Source of the DNA: an uncultured Polaribacter sp.
GTDB lineage: Bacteria; Bacteroidota; Bacteroidia; Flavobacteriales; Flavobacteriaceae
Direction of reading: 5' to 3'
DNA length: 62,898 nucleotides
Assembly (NCBI GenBank): GCA_913047375.1
Contig: CAJWTV010000006.1
Coordinates: 1 to 62,898 of the forward strand
Each line of letters opens with the position of its first letter. The stretch's first letter is position 1. The notes under the pieces were generated by a model that was not told the origin of the DNA, ran no database searches, and was given only the letters and a program-made list of their open reading frames with translations. Shown here one piece after another: positions 27,318-36,180 of this stretch. Position numbers and translations under genes: made by a program.

Positions 27318-28580
27318 TTAATAGTCATCTATTTCTAGAACATTAAGACTAACTTCTTCTATTTTAGTTGAAGTAACTTTAAGTATTTTTATTTTAAAAT
27401 TATTAATTTCTACAACCTCATTTTGTCCTGGAATACTTTCTGTAGCATTGATAATAAATCCTCCTAAAGTTTCATAACCTTCTTCTTTGGGAATATTTAA
27501 ATCATAGACTTCATTTAAATAGTCTACTTCTAATCGTGCAGAGAAATGAAATAATTTATCTTTAATTTTCTCTTCCAAAAACCCCTGTGTGTCGTGCTCA
27601 TCTTCAATCTCACCAAATAATTCTTCAACAATATCTTCAACTGTTATTATACCTGAAGTACCTCCATACTCGTCAACAACTACAGCAATACTTTTACGTT
27701 TTTTCATTAAGCTATTTAGAACATCATTAATCATCATAGACTCTGGCACAATTTCTACTGGTAAGAGAATAGATTTTATTGTTTTAGGCTTTTTAAAAAG
27801 TTCGAAAGCATTAACATAACCGACTAAATCATCTAAAGTAGTCTTGTATATTAAAATTTTAGAAAGGCCAGTCTCTATAAAGGTTTCTTTTAAATTTGTA
27901 AAATTATCATGAATTTCCAAAGCTACTATCTCAGTCCTAGGGACCATTACTTCTCTTGCTTTTAAATTTTGAAATTCTAAAGCATTTTGAAATATCTGAA
28001 TTTCAGAATCCATTACTTCGTCTTCATTCCTAACCTCTAATTGTTCTGTAATATAGTTTCCTAATTCTTGTTTACTAAATTCCGTTTGCTGCTCATCTGG
28101 ATTTAACCTAAAGAAGAGACGAAGAAAGAAATCTGAAATTATTGTAATGAATTCAGAAAAAAAATGAAAAATTATATAAAAGAAATAAGCAGGAATAACA
28201 AATATTAGCATTACTTGATTTGAGTAAACTCTAAAAATTGCTTTTGGTAAAAATTCAGCAGTTACAAGAATTATTAGTGTAGAAATTATCGTTTGAACCA
28301 AAAGAACAGAAAAGTCATTTAAATATGACAGAGGTATTGATTTTATCAGGGTATTTCCCATAAAGTAACTATAAATTACCAAGGAAATATTATTTCCCAC
28401 TAACATTGTCGTAAGAAACTTTGATGGTTTTTGAGTAACTTTATTGAGAATCTTAGAAACAACTCCTACTTTCTTTTTCTCTAACTCTATGTGAAGTTTA
28501 TTAGCGGAGACAAAAGCAATTTCCATTCCTGAAAAAAATGCCGAGAATACAATTGAAATGAGAATAATAGCAATTTCCAT
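27318..28580 (-). CDS. CNNM/CorC-type transporter (DUF21, CBS pair, CorC_HlyC)
   Basis: 420 residues: four-helix DUF21 (CNNM) domain at about 1-180, two CBS domains at about 200-330 (REVMVPRTEIVAL; VVDEYGGTSGIITVEDIVEELFG), and a CorC_HlyC domain at the C-terminus (YETLGGFII). The family, long called hemolysin-like, includes magnesium exporters such as MpfA and the CNNM proteins. Ion specificity is inferred. It follows a 66-aa gene by 17 bp. Confidence 0.93.
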   Translation of the reverse strand: MEIAIILISIVFSAFFSGMEIAFVSANKLHIELEKKKVGVVSKILNKVTQKPSKFLTTMLVGNNISLVIYSYFMGNTLIKSIPLSYLNDFSVLLVQTIISTLIILVTAEFLPKAIFRVYSNQVMLIFVIPAYFFYIIFHFFSEFITIISDFFLRLFFRLNPDEQQTEFSKQELGNYITEQLEVRNEDEVMDSEIQIFQNALEFQNLKAREVMVPRTEIVALEIHDNFTNLKETFIETGLSKILIYKTTLDDLVGYVNAFELFKKPKTIKSILLPVEIVPESMMINDVLNSLMKKRKSIAVVVDEYGGTSGIITVEDIVEELFGEIEDEHDTQGFLEEKIKDKLFHFSARLEVDYLNEVYDLNIPKEEGYETLGGFIINATESIPGQNEVVEINNFKIKILKVTSTKIEEVSLNVLEIDDY

Positions 28581-28597
28581 AACTTAAAGTATCTATA

Positions 28598-28798
28598 CTA
28601 TTTTTTTTGATTATTTCTTTCTAGGACTTTTTTCCTAAAACTTCTTTTAAAGAAGAATACTAAGGTAATAAAAATTGAAAAACCAATGAATAAGTAAGCT
28701 CTTTCTCTTTGTTCATTCAAACGGACAATCCCTTCAATTAAACATATTATCCCAATTAGCAAATATCCATATTGAAAAAATTTCCAGATTTTATTCAT
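28598..28798 (-). CDS. Small two-helix membrane protein
   Basis: 66 residues with two hydrophobic segments (about 8-24 and 33-50) and a Lys/Arg-rich tail (KKRSFRKKVLERNNQKK). It lies 3 bp after lptC and 17 bp before the CNNM gene, inside the operon, so it is likely real. A small protein in this slot recurs in flavobacterial genomes; function unknown. Confidence 0.75.
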   Translation of the reverse strand: MNKIWKFFQYGYLLIGIICLIEGIVRLNEQRERAYLFIGFSIFITLVFFFKRSFRKKVLERNNQKK

Positions 28799-28801
28799 GA
28801 T

Positions 28802-29368
28802 TTATTTTTCTTGTGTTTCTATATCTCCTATAACATTTTTTGCCAAATGTTTACTCAAATCTTCTTTACATTCAAAACCTATCCCTCTAACAATACTCGT
28901 TGGAGTTGTTAATACAAATGACTTTTCCGAATAAAAATACTTTGTTGATTGATCCCAAAAAAGCTCTTCTGTTTCTAGTTTTGACTTTTCAGTATGATTT
29001 ATAACAACAACGTTTCCTTTGATTTCAGAAATTTTAGTTTTTGAATAAGAACGTGAATAGTCACCAATAATAGTAACAGAATCATTACTTTTTTTACTAA
29101 AATTTATAATTTTAATTCCTTCTGGAAACTCATTGTAAGGATGGTTCTTTCTATTACTAAAGTCATGTAATAGTGGTGTTATTAACTTTGACTTTACCCT
29201 GCCAGAATCTTTATATACGTGATATGCATCTTTAGCTACACCAATAGGTAGGTTTTTATCAGCTAAAAAATCGCGCACTTTTTTGGAATCATTAGTACAC
29301 GAAAAAAGCATTACTGTTGTACCTACAACAGTAATGCTTTTTAGCAATATTTTATTTAGAATATTCAC
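28802..29368 (-). CDS. lptC: LPS export protein LptC
   Basis: 188 residues, lipid-anchored form (signal ending MLFSC, Cys near residue 24; E. coli LptC has a transmembrane anchor instead). The body shows LptC-type strands: DFSNRKNHPYNEFPEGIKI, VVVINHTEKSKLETEELFWD and SIVRGIGFECKEDLS. The LptC bridge passes LPS from LptBFG to LptA in the periplasm. Located 2 bp after the TPR gene stop. Confidence 0.9.
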   Translation of the reverse strand: MNILNKILLKSITVVGTTVMLFSCTNDSKKVRDFLADKNLPIGVAKDAYHVYKDSGRVKSKLITPLLHDFSNRKNHPYNEFPEGIKIINFSKKSNDSVTIIGDYSRSYSKTKISEIKGNVVVINHTEKSKLETEELFWDQSTKYFYSEKSFVLTTPTSIVRGIGFECKEDLSKHLAKNVIGDIETQEK

Positions 29369-29370
29369 AA

Positions 29371-30717
29371 TTATTTTGGGACTCTAACAGTTTCTCCAAT
29401 CCAACATTTTACAGTAAATGAACTTCCCGGCTCAACACCTGAGGTGAAAATCATTTTCTTATTTGGTGAATTTCCTTTATATGTTCTTATGTATTTACTA
29501 GCTAAACTTCTTATACTCGGATCAACAGCCGAAGCTCTTCTTGCTTTATTTAAAGCCGCTACATATACCATTCTTTTCTCAAATTCTCCTGAACCACAAC
29601 TATTTACACTTGAAGCATATAAATTAGCTATTAATAAGTAAGCTTTACCTAAATTAGGGTTAAAGCCTAAAGCCTGTCTTGCTAAACTTCTAGCCTTTGA
29701 TTTTTGTCCTTTCTTAGATGCATATTGTGCAAATTTTAATTTAAAATTGGCTTTCTTAATAGGATCTTGTTCTAAATCAAATGCTTTTAAACGCATCTTA
29801 TCAGCTCCAACTTTATCTCCATTTTTTTCCAAAACTACAGCAACGAAAGAATATGAATCTGAAGAGGGTGATGCCTCAGCATAAGCTATGGCTAATTTCT
29901 CATATAAAGGATCTTCTGTACATTCTTTATTATACATTCTACTTACTGCTCTTTTTAACCAAGCTGCGTTAAATTTATTTATTTCAAAATCTCTTGTGTA
30001 TAAGGGAATTAATCTTTCACATGTTGATAATGTAACAATCATATTATCTAAACCAGCTTCTACTTGTCCAAGAGCTTTAGAATTAATAGAATACATTCTT
30101 AATTTTTTCTTTTCAGATTTATCTAATTCTAAACTGTCTGAAATTTTCTTATTTAATGGCACTAATTTTTTCGCATATCCTTCAAGTTTTTCACTTACAG
30201 ATTCTAAAACATCATCATAAGTATCAAATACTTTTTGAGGATTTGTTTCTTTGTTTCTGTCTGTCATTCCTTGAAAATATTTATATAAATTCTTAACCCC
30301 CATTTTAGTTGGATCAATATTATAAGCTTTTTCTAAGATTGAAAAAATTAAATCAGCATCTGATAATTCATTTTTAGATAAATATGTTGCATAATCACTA
30401 TGAACTTTTGCTGGGTTTTTAGTGGGAAAATATTGTAATCTTTGTTCATATACTCTTTTAGCTAAAGCTGGGTTTTTTTTAACATCTTGAACAAGAGTTG
30501 ATCCATACTTATAAATATTAACAGATAAATCTTGACAATTATCCATTAAGTAAGACCAATTTAAAAAAGCATCGTCATATTTTTTTGACTTAAAATCACC
30601 TTTAAATAGATTATATTTAATCTTACATTCTCTTCTAGAATCTTCTTGCGCAGAAATTTCATCTAATGTTAGAGTAAAAAATAAAATTGTAGCTAATAAA
30701 AACTTAATATTCTTCAT
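29371..30717 (-). CDS. Exported tetratricopeptide-repeat protein
   Basis: 448 residues. Signal peptide MKNIKFLLATILFFTLTLDEISAQ (24 residues, cleaved after SAQ), then mostly alpha-helical TPR-like repeats (for instance KAYLLIANLYASS; DPIKKANFKLKFAQYASKKGQKSKARSLARQALG). A C-terminal strand-rich tail contains SGVEPGSSFTVKCW. Unknown specific role; the neighbours (OMP, LptC) suggest envelope assembly. Confidence 0.85.
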   Translation of the reverse strand: MKNIKFLLATILFFTLTLDEISAQEDSRRECKIKYNLFKGDFKSKKYDDAFLNWSYLMDNCQDLSVNIYKYGSTLVQDVKKNPALAKRVYEQRLQYFPTKNPAKVHSDYATYLSKNELSDADLIFSILEKAYNIDPTKMGVKNLYKYFQGMTDRNKETNPQKVFDTYDDVLESVSEKLEGYAKKLVPLNKKISDSLELDKSEKKKLRMYSINSKALGQVEAGLDNMIVTLSTCERLIPLYTRDFEINKFNAAWLKRAVSRMYNKECTEDPLYEKLAIAYAEASPSSDSYSFVAVVLEKNGDKVGADKMRLKAFDLEQDPIKKANFKLKFAQYASKKGQKSKARSLARQALGFNPNLGKAYLLIANLYASSVNSCGSGEFEKRMVYVAALNKARRASAVDPSIRSLASKYIRTYKGNSPNKKMIFTSGVEPGSSFTVKCWIGETVRVPK

Positions 30718-30733
30718 TATTAATATTTTTCTG

Positions 30734-32035
30734 TTAATCTATTCTTCTTTTTTGAAACCAAGCTTGTCTTCCAGCTGCAATTAATGACAGTCCTAACCTT
30801 ACATTAAAATAATTTTCTTGAATTAAATTATTACTTGTTGTTCCTTTTTTACCAAATTCAAATCCTAAATTTAAGTTAGATAATTTTCTACCCAATGGTA
30901 GACCTAATCCAAAAGATATGCCAAAGTCATCTACTTTTGAAAAATTACTTCCAGTACCAGAACTATCTATTAACAACCCTGTGGTCTCAAATCGTAAACC
31001 AGCTCTGTAGGTAACTCTATCGAAATAACTAGAAATAGATGTGGGTTTTGGAGTAAAAAATCCACCAATAGAAAAGCGGTTTGAGTTATCGTATTTGAAT
31101 GTATTAACAGTTCTGTTTAAAAAACCAGTGACGTTAATCGCTTCTTGATTTTCATATTCAAAACTAGCATGCCACTTGTTTATTTTACCTATTCCAAAAC
31201 CAAAAATAGTTTGGACTGGTAAATTATATCTCCCGCTGATATCCTCTAAATCAGCTTCATCTCTAATTATTTCTGCACCTGTACCTGAAACTGAAAGCGT
31301 ATAGAGTCTTTCAGAACCTTCTACATTTAACTCATTACCAAAACTGTAAGTACTTCCAAAGTTTATAATTAAATTATTTTTAAGTTCTTTAGTATACTGA
31401 GCTCCTAATTTAATATTTCCTCCTCTAATATCAGAGGATTCTTTATACCTAGTCGCTAAGGCAACCTCAGCAATTTGATTTGTAAGTGAGTTTTCAACTC
31501 TACCAAAACTAAAATCAGCTTCTATACCTAAGGACAATCCTTTATACACTTTTATTCCAAAACTTCCATAAAGCCTATTAATTCCGCCATTTCCTGAGAA
31601 TATTGAAATTTCTGTTGGTACGTTATCTGAGTCTAAAATCGTATTTGACAATGAATATCCAACAGATGATATAGGCTGCATACCAAAAGAGAAACCTGCT
31701 TTTTTACCAATTGGAAAAGCCAATGCAAAATAACTTATGCTGGTCGAATTTACTGTCTGACTTATATCACTAGTTTTTACTGTTAAATCTTTACTCAATA
31801 TTCCAAAGGTATAGGTAGTAAACTTTAAATCTGAAAATGCGGCTGGATTTGTAAAGTTTATGTATTGTGAGCTACTAAAAGCTACACCTATACCTCCCAT
31901 ACTTGATTGCTCTATTGTTCTTGAACTAAATTCTTCACCTATACCAAAAAATGAATATGGTGACGATGATGTTCTTTGACCGAAAACAACACTTGAGATA
32001 GAAAGTAAAAATACAATTAAGATCTTTTTTATCAT
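30734..32035 (-). CDS. Outer-membrane beta-barrel protein of unknown function
   Basis: 433 residues with a cleavable signal peptide (VVFGQ at about residues 16-20). N-terminal SSPYSFFGIGEEFSSRTIEQSSMGGIGVAF and NFTNPAAFSDL recall FadL-like lipid transport barrels. Alternating amphipathic strands and a final LGLSLIAAG support a barrel. Cargo unknown. Its start overlaps the coaX stop by 4 nt, so translation is coupled; it is cotranscribed with lptC. Confidence 0.85.
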   Translation of the reverse strand: MIKKILIVFLLSISSVVFGQRTSSSPYSFFGIGEEFSSRTIEQSSMGGIGVAFSSSQYINFTNPAAFSDLKFTTYTFGILSKDLTVKTSDISQTVNSTSISYFALAFPIGKKAGFSFGMQPISSVGYSLSNTILDSDNVPTEISIFSGNGGINRLYGSFGIKVYKGLSLGIEADFSFGRVENSLTNQIAEVALATRYKESSDIRGGNIKLGAQYTKELKNNLIINFGSTYSFGNELNVEGSERLYTLSVSGTGAEIIRDEADLEDISGRYNLPVQTIFGFGIGKINKWHASFEYENQEAINVTGFLNRTVNTFKYDNSNRFSIGGFFTPKPTSISSYFDRVTYRAGLRFETTGLLIDSSGTGSNFSKVDDFGISFGLGLPLGRKLSNLNLGFEFGKKGTTSNNLIQENYFNVRLGLSLIAAGRQAWFQKRRID

Positions 32036-32760
32036 TTGCTTTTGTTAAAAATCAGTATTTCATTTAATCCTTTAAGGAGAAAATTTTGCTTGGCAAATAT
32101 GCTACTTTTTAATTGTTTTGCCAAGAAATTTGTATCTCCACCTGTTAAAACAACTGTTAAATCTAAAAAATTATTTTGATATTGTGATATAACTCCATCA
32201 ATTTCGTTAATAATACCATTAATAATACCAGAGTGTATACTTTCATCTGTTGATTCACCTATAAAATTTAACGGAAGTTTTGGAGACAATAATGGTAGTT
32301 TAGCTGTTAAACTATTTAACGAAATATATCTCATTTTAATTCCTGGTGAGATTGCACCTCCTAAATAAATTGAATCTTTATTGATAAAGTCGAAAGTGAT
32401 ACACGTACCCGCGTCTATTACCAAAATATTTTGTTTTGAATACTCTTTTTTAGCTGCAACGATTAGAGCTATTCTGTCAACACCTAAAGTATTTGGAGTA
32501 ATATATTTATTTTTAAAAGGGACTTTAGTTTTAGATGAAACGAGTCTAAATGGAATAATTTCATTTAACTTTTGTAACTTATAGTTGGAGATTGATGCAA
32601 CAGATGACATAATTGCGCTAGTAATTGTGTGTTTATTTAAAATAATCTTCACCTTAGAAAGGATTATTTTTTTATCAAAAGAAAATAATTCCACTAACTT
32701 ATATTCCTCAAAAACAGCAGCTTTAACTCTTGTATTTCCAATGTCAATTACTAAATTCAC
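32032..32760 (-). CDS. coaX: Type III pantothenate kinase CoaX
   Basis: 242 residues. Phosphorylates pantothenate in the first step of CoA synthesis; ATP-binding acetate-kinase-like fold. Motifs: IDIGNTRVKAAVFE at residues 5-18, GVDRIALIVAAKKEY near residue 98, DAGTCITFDFI near residue 120, and TGGDTNFLAK near residue 212. First gene of the minus-strand envelope run, whose promoter region is shared with the tRNA-Phe promoter region. Confidence 0.95.
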   Translation of the reverse strand: MNLVIDIGNTRVKAAVFEEYKLVELFSFDKKIILSKVKIILNKHTITSAIMSSVASISNYKLQKLNEIIPFRLVSSKTKVPFKNKYITPNTLGVDRIALIVAAKKEYSKQNILVIDAGTCITFDFINKDSIYLGGAISPGIKMRYISLNSLTAKLPLLSPKLPLNFIGESTDESIHSGIINGIINEIDGVISQYQNNFLDLTVVLTGGDTNFLAKQLKSSIFAKQNFLLKGLNEILIFNKSK

Positions 32761-32781
32761 AATTAATTTTTAGTTTAATTT

Positions 32782-32789
32782 CAAAAATA
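32782..32789 (-). promoter_or_regulatory. Predicted -7 element for the coaX operon
   Basis: Reverse-strand TATTTTTG, which would give a short leader of about 18 nt before the coaX ATG. No clear -33 box. Confidence 0.4.
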
Positions 32790-32834
32790 CAATAGATTTT
32801 TTTAAATTTCATTAGTAGATGTAAAAAAACATTT

Positions 32835-32842
32835 TATATTTG
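32835..32842 (+). promoter_or_regulatory. Predicted -7 element for tRNA-Phe
   Basis: TATATTTG matches TAnnTTTG and lies 16 bp upstream of the mature tRNA 5' end, a suitable spacing for a short 5' leader trimmed by RNase P. A TTA about 20 bp upstream is a weak -33 box. Confidence 0.5.
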
Positions 32843-32858
32843 CATCCGCTAAGGCAAT

Positions 32859-32931
32859 GGTACCTTAGCTCAGTTGGTAGAGCAAAGGACTGAAAATCCT
32901 TGTGTCCCTGGTTCGATTCCTGGAGGTACCA
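32859..32931 (+). tRNA. tRNA-Phe (GAA)
   Basis: A full cloverleaf of 73 nt can be drawn: acceptor ggtacct/aggtacc, D arm gctc/gagc, anticodon stem aagga/tcctt with loop ctgaaaa (anticodon GAA), variable loop gtgtc, T arm cctgg/cctgg with loop ttcgatt, discriminator A. CCA is not encoded. A terminator hairpin follows 9 bp after. Confidence 0.98.
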
Positions 32932-32940
32932 CAAAATTAT

Positions 32941-32979
32941 CCCGTAACTCATTTATAAACAATGATTTACGGGTTTTTT
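32941..32979 (+). terminator. Terminator after tRNA-Phe
   Basis: cccgtaa (32941-32947) pairs with ttacggg (32967-32973), extendable by tcatt/aatga across a one-base mismatch, followed by six Ts. Confidence 0.85.
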
Positions 32980-32989
32980 GGTTTTTAGA

Positions 32990-33008
32990 GTTGCTCCAAA
33001 GGTTGCTC
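32990..33008 (+). repeat. Short direct repeat, possible integration-site remnant
   Basis: gttgctc occurs at 32990-32996 and 33002-33008, just after the tRNA terminator and before a G+C-richer segment. The arrangement resembles short recombinase-binding repeats near tRNA attachment sites, but no integrase gene is present. Weak evidence. Confidence 0.25.
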
Positions 33009-33039
33009 AGGAGGTAATAAAAAGAGATTATATCGGAAA

Positions 33040-33861
33040 TCATCTTAAACTCTGAACAATTGAACCTCTTAATACTGAGAGTGCAGGTTTCGATTGAGTG
33101 TTTTGAGAATTTTTAACTTCTATTAATTCGGCATGAATACTTCCAACTACGATCTTTGCACTCACTTTAACCGGTATTCTATGTTCATCATTAGTTACCC
33201 AAATGGTAATTGCGTAAGGATCTTTAAAAATTCTACCTAAATTTGGCAAGTAGGGTTTAAATTTATAACACTGTTTCAGGCCAAGTGGCGTTTTGATCGT
33301 CTCTTCTCCAACATACCTTAATTCGAAGGTAAATTGACCTTCCTCGTTATAAATTATTGGAAGCTTATAAATAGCGTTTTTCGCAATTATATCTTCTTTG
33401 GGTAAAGTTCTAAAAAAATAAAATGCTGAAATGATATCTTGAATATTTTCAGAGACTGAAACAAGGGTTGTTATATCATTTTTTAGATCATTTAAGGTCG
33501 CTTTGTTATTAAAACTATCAAAAATAATATTCTCCCTTGCAGTATAATTCCCTTCGCTTACATCTCTACCAAATTTTAAGGGCTCAATATTTTTGGAAAA
33601 AATACTATAGTAATCATCCTTAACTTTAAAGAACAGTTTTGCAAGACCTGTTGACTCACCGTGAGCAACTACATGATAATTAGAATTGTTGTTTATAAGA
33701 GTATCTTTCACTTTTAAGCTCGCGAAACTAGTGTTGAATATTCCATAACGAACCCTAAAATGCAACTCCTCTCCTATTGCAAAAGAAGATGTGCTCTGAT
33801 TATTTTGAGAATAGGTAGCAACACATACAAACAAACAAAAAATACTGTTTTTGAATTTCAT
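33040..33861 (-). CDS. DUF3108 exported protein
   Basis: 273 residues with a signal peptide (MKFKNSIFCLFVCVATYSQ, cleaved near residue 19). DUF3108 pattern: FAIGEELHFRVRYGIFN (about 27-43), STGLAKLFFKVKDDYYS (about 70-86), ENIQDIISAFYFFRTLP (about 138-154). The mostly beta protein is periplasmic or outer-membrane-associated and of unknown role, widely conserved in Bacteroidota. Confidence 0.88.
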   Translation of the reverse strand: MKFKNSIFCLFVCVATYSQNNQSTSSFAIGEELHFRVRYGIFNTSFASLKVKDTLINNNSNYHVVAHGESTGLAKLFFKVKDDYYSIFSKNIEPLKFGRDVSEGNYTARENIIFDSFNNKATLNDLKNDITTLVSVSENIQDIISAFYFFRTLPKEDIIAKNAIYKLPIIYNEEGQFTFELRYVGEETIKTPLGLKQCYKFKPYLPNLGRIFKDPYAITIWVTNDEHRIPVKVSAKIVVGSIHAELIEVKNSQNTQSKPALSVLRGSIVQSLR

Positions 33862-34040
33862 TTAGAAAAGTTAATTCAATTATTTTCGCAAACATAAATA
33901 GATTCTGCCGCATTTTGTGTAAATAATTTTTAATTTAATTGCCCAAAGTAAGATATAGCAAAAAAATTAGGTTGCTCGAAAGGAAATTTTATTTATTATC
34001 ATCTCCAACAATATTAGCCCATTCTAAACATTTACTAACT

Positions 34041-34658
34041 TTATTTCATGACTTTAATTCTCCACCAAATAATAACGGGGAATATCAATACGGTTGGAAG
34101 AACCCACCATATCCACACAGGCTCAATCTTAACATTCACAACTAAAACAGCGGTAATCACTGCAATGGTTCCAGCTATCATACTAACCAAGTGTCTTACT
34201 ATTCTTTCTTTTCCGATGGCTGTTTTGTTCTTATGACTCTTAAAATCACCGTAACCTAAAACAATAGCACCAAACCCAAAAACTAAAAGAGGTATGTACA
34301 TAGAGTTGTTATTCATAAAGAGAACTGCAGCCAGTGTCCACATCCCCACTCCGGATAAAATCATCAATCCCACTGCAATCCAATCCGAAGTAGTTGCTAT
34401 ACCTTTTCTGTTTCTAGCAAATCGGATGCCCGCAAAAGCGAAATAGAAAGAAAAGAACGCTATTAAAAATAAAAAAATGTTGCTGGTGATAATCGACATT
34501 GGAATAGCTGTTAAGAAAATAGTAAGCATAGACCAGAAAAATGTTCTACCTGAAAGCACATGGATTTTTTTACCTTTTTCAGATAAAATTGCCATAATAG
34601 CAGAAAGCAGAGCAATAGTTCCCCCTAGGATATGTATTGGTAATAAAATTTGCATCAT
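34041..34658 (-). CDS. DUF2306-like membrane protein
   Basis: 205 residues with about six hydrophobic helices. HILGGTIALLSAIMAILSEKG and HVLSGRTFFWSMLT near the N-terminus recall DUF2306/YkwC-like membrane proteins that carry conserved histidines, possibly heme-related. Function unknown. The coding stretch is visibly richer in G+C than the surrounding operons (some 60-base lines reach about 45-50%), so lateral acquisition is possible. Confidence 0.7.
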   Translation of the reverse strand: MMQILLPIHILGGTIALLSAIMAILSEKGKKIHVLSGRTFFWSMLTIFLTAIPMSIITSNIFLFLIAFFSFYFAFAGIRFARNRKGIATTSDWIAVGLMILSGVGMWTLAAVLFMNNNSMYIPLLVFGFGAIVLGYGDFKSHKNKTAIGKERIVRHLVSMIAGTIAVITAVLVVNVKIEPVWIWWVLPTVLIFPVIIWWRIKVMK

Positions 34659-34745
34659 TCCATTTTAATCAATAGTTGCCGTCAATCCAATTCGGTAGTT
34701 ATTTTTTAAATCAAATATACTAGCCTTTTCAAGGCTAAATTGGAA

Positions 34746-34782
34746 AATGTTCTGAATGTCAAAGTAATGTTCTGAATGTCAA
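34746..34782. repeat. Two-copy tandem repeat, 20-bp period
   Basis: aatgttctgaatgtcaa appears at 34746-34762 and 34766-34782 with a 20-bp period, in the 224-bp gap upstream of the OYE-like gene. The size of two helical turns suggests a possible regulator site but no known motif is recognised. Confidence 0.5.
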
Positions 34783-34836
34783 GCTAAATATTGTCTTAGC
34801 TATCAATGTTTTTAAGATTTTCTGTTTTAAAAAACT

Positions 34837-34844
34837 TATTTTTG
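34837..34844 (+). promoter_or_regulatory. Predicted -7 element for the OYE-like gene
   Basis: TATTTTTG fits TAnnTTTG and gives a leader of roughly 35 nt to the ATG at 34883. It lies 55 bp downstream of the tandem repeat. No clear -33 box. Confidence 0.45.
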
Positions 34845-34882
34845 TAAGACTATAAATCTAATTTTTAAAAGTAATAACAAGT

Positions 34883-36103
34883 ATGCAAAATATTTCGTCT
34901 TCATTTAAATTACCAAATGGCTCAATTTTAAAAAATAGAATTGCAAAATCTGCAATGAGTGAGAATTTTGGTACTCGCTATCATGCTCCTAGCTCTGGTT
35001 TAATTCACGCCTATCGTGTTTGGACGAAAGGAAATCCAGGGTTACTTATTACGGGAAACATAATGGTAGATTCCAAAGCGCTTGGTGAAGCACGTAATGT
35101 TGTTGTTGAAGACTATAAACATTTTAAGGAACTAAAAGAATGGGCAAAAGCTGTCGAAGGAACTGGTGTTCATCTTTGGCCTCAAATTAATCACCCTGGT
35201 AGACAGGCTTTTGCTGCAATTAATAGAGAAGTATTTGCCCCTTCTGCGGTACCTCTTAAAATGGGAGGAGCCTCTAAAATGTTTAAGACACCCAAAGCTT
35301 TGAGTGAGAATGACATTTGGAATATTATCAAACGTTTTGGAAATACAGCAAGAATAATGAAAGAAGCTGGGTTTACGGGTTGTCAAATTCACGGAGCTCA
35401 TGGTTATTTGGTGAGTCAGTTTTTATCACCAAATAGTAATATTCGGACAGATAAGTGGGGAGGTACATTAGAAAATCGTACTCGCTTTGTACTAGAGATT
35501 TATCGTGAAATCCGTAGTCAAGTAGGACCAAATTACCCTATTGGTATTAAAATTAATTCTGCTGATTTTCAACGAGGTGGTTTTACAGAAGAAGAATCTA
35601 TCGATGTAATACAATTACTTGGAAATGAAGGAATCGATCTAATTGAAATTTCTGGAGGCACCTATGAAAAACCAGCAATGATTAAAGGCAATCGCAAGAA
35701 AAGCACAATAGAGCGTGAAGTTTACTTCCTAGATTACATTGAGAAAGCTAGAAAGATTACAAATACTCCTTTAATGCTTACAGGTGGGTTTCGGTCTGTA
35801 ACAGTCATGGAAAATGCATTAGCCAGCAGTAAATTAGATATAGTTGGCTTGGCAAGACCTTTTTGTTTATATCCAGAACTAGCTAATCAAATTTTTAATG
35901 GCTCTGTTAAACGGTTTGAAGCACCCATCCCTAAAATTGGAATTCACTTATTAGATAAACTTGGAGGTGTAGAGTTACCGTGGTATGAGCTTCAAATTCA
36001 TCGTTTAGGGAAAGGAAAATTACCTAAAAAGGACCTTTCTGGTATTTTAGCTTTTTGGTTTAGTGTAAAAAGCTTATTTATAAAATCATTTTGGAAGAAT
36101 TAA
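34883..36103 (+). CDS. NADH:flavin oxidoreductase, Old Yellow Enzyme family
   Basis: 406 residues, FMN-dependent TIM barrel. Motifs: SSFKLPNGSILKNRIAKSAM at residues 5-24, GCQIHGAHGYLVSQFLSP near residue 170, TDKWGGTLENRTRF near residue 188, and a C-terminal glycine-rich phosphate-binding region (TGGFRS; VGLARPFCLYP). Probably reduces activated alkenes or similar substrates; specificity unknown. It is in the G+C-richer segment that starts after tRNA-Phe. Confidence 0.9.
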   Translation: MQNISSSFKLPNGSILKNRIAKSAMSENFGTRYHAPSSGLIHAYRVWTKGNPGLLITGNIMVDSKALGEARNVVVEDYKHFKELKEWAKAVEGTGVHLWPQINHPGRQAFAAINREVFAPSAVPLKMGGASKMFKTPKALSENDIWNIIKRFGNTARIMKEAGFTGCQIHGAHGYLVSQFLSPNSNIRTDKWGGTLENRTRFVLEIYREIRSQVGPNYPIGIKINSADFQRGGFTEEESIDVIQLLGNEGIDLIEISGGTYEKPAMIKGNRKKSTIEREVYFLDYIEKARKITNTPLMLTGGFRSVTVMENALASSKLDIVGLARPFCLYPELANQIFNGSVKRFEAPIPKIGIHLLDKLGGVELPWYELQIHRLGKGKLPKKDLSGILAFWFSVKSLFIKSFWKN

Positions 36104-36129
36104 ATTCGGTATATTAAGTGGTAATAAGA

Positions 36130-36160
36130 AAAAAGCCAAACACGTTTGTTTGGCTTTTTT
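36130..36160. terminator. Bidirectional intrinsic terminator
   Basis: gccaaac (36135-36141) / gtttggc (36148-36154) stem flanked by A and T runs. It ends the OYE-like gene and the rluB-like gene on the opposite strand. Confidence 0.9.
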
Positions 36161-36180
36161 ATTTTACATATAATTTCTTA

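Noticed and set aside
29888..30220. 110-residue plus-strand ORF inside the TPR gene
   Set aside because: Antisense to a gene with signal peptide and good coding character, no promoter or motifs.
33939..34145. 68-residue plus-strand ORF
   Set aside because: Overlaps the 3' half of the DUF2306-like gene on the other strand and shows no recognisable motif.
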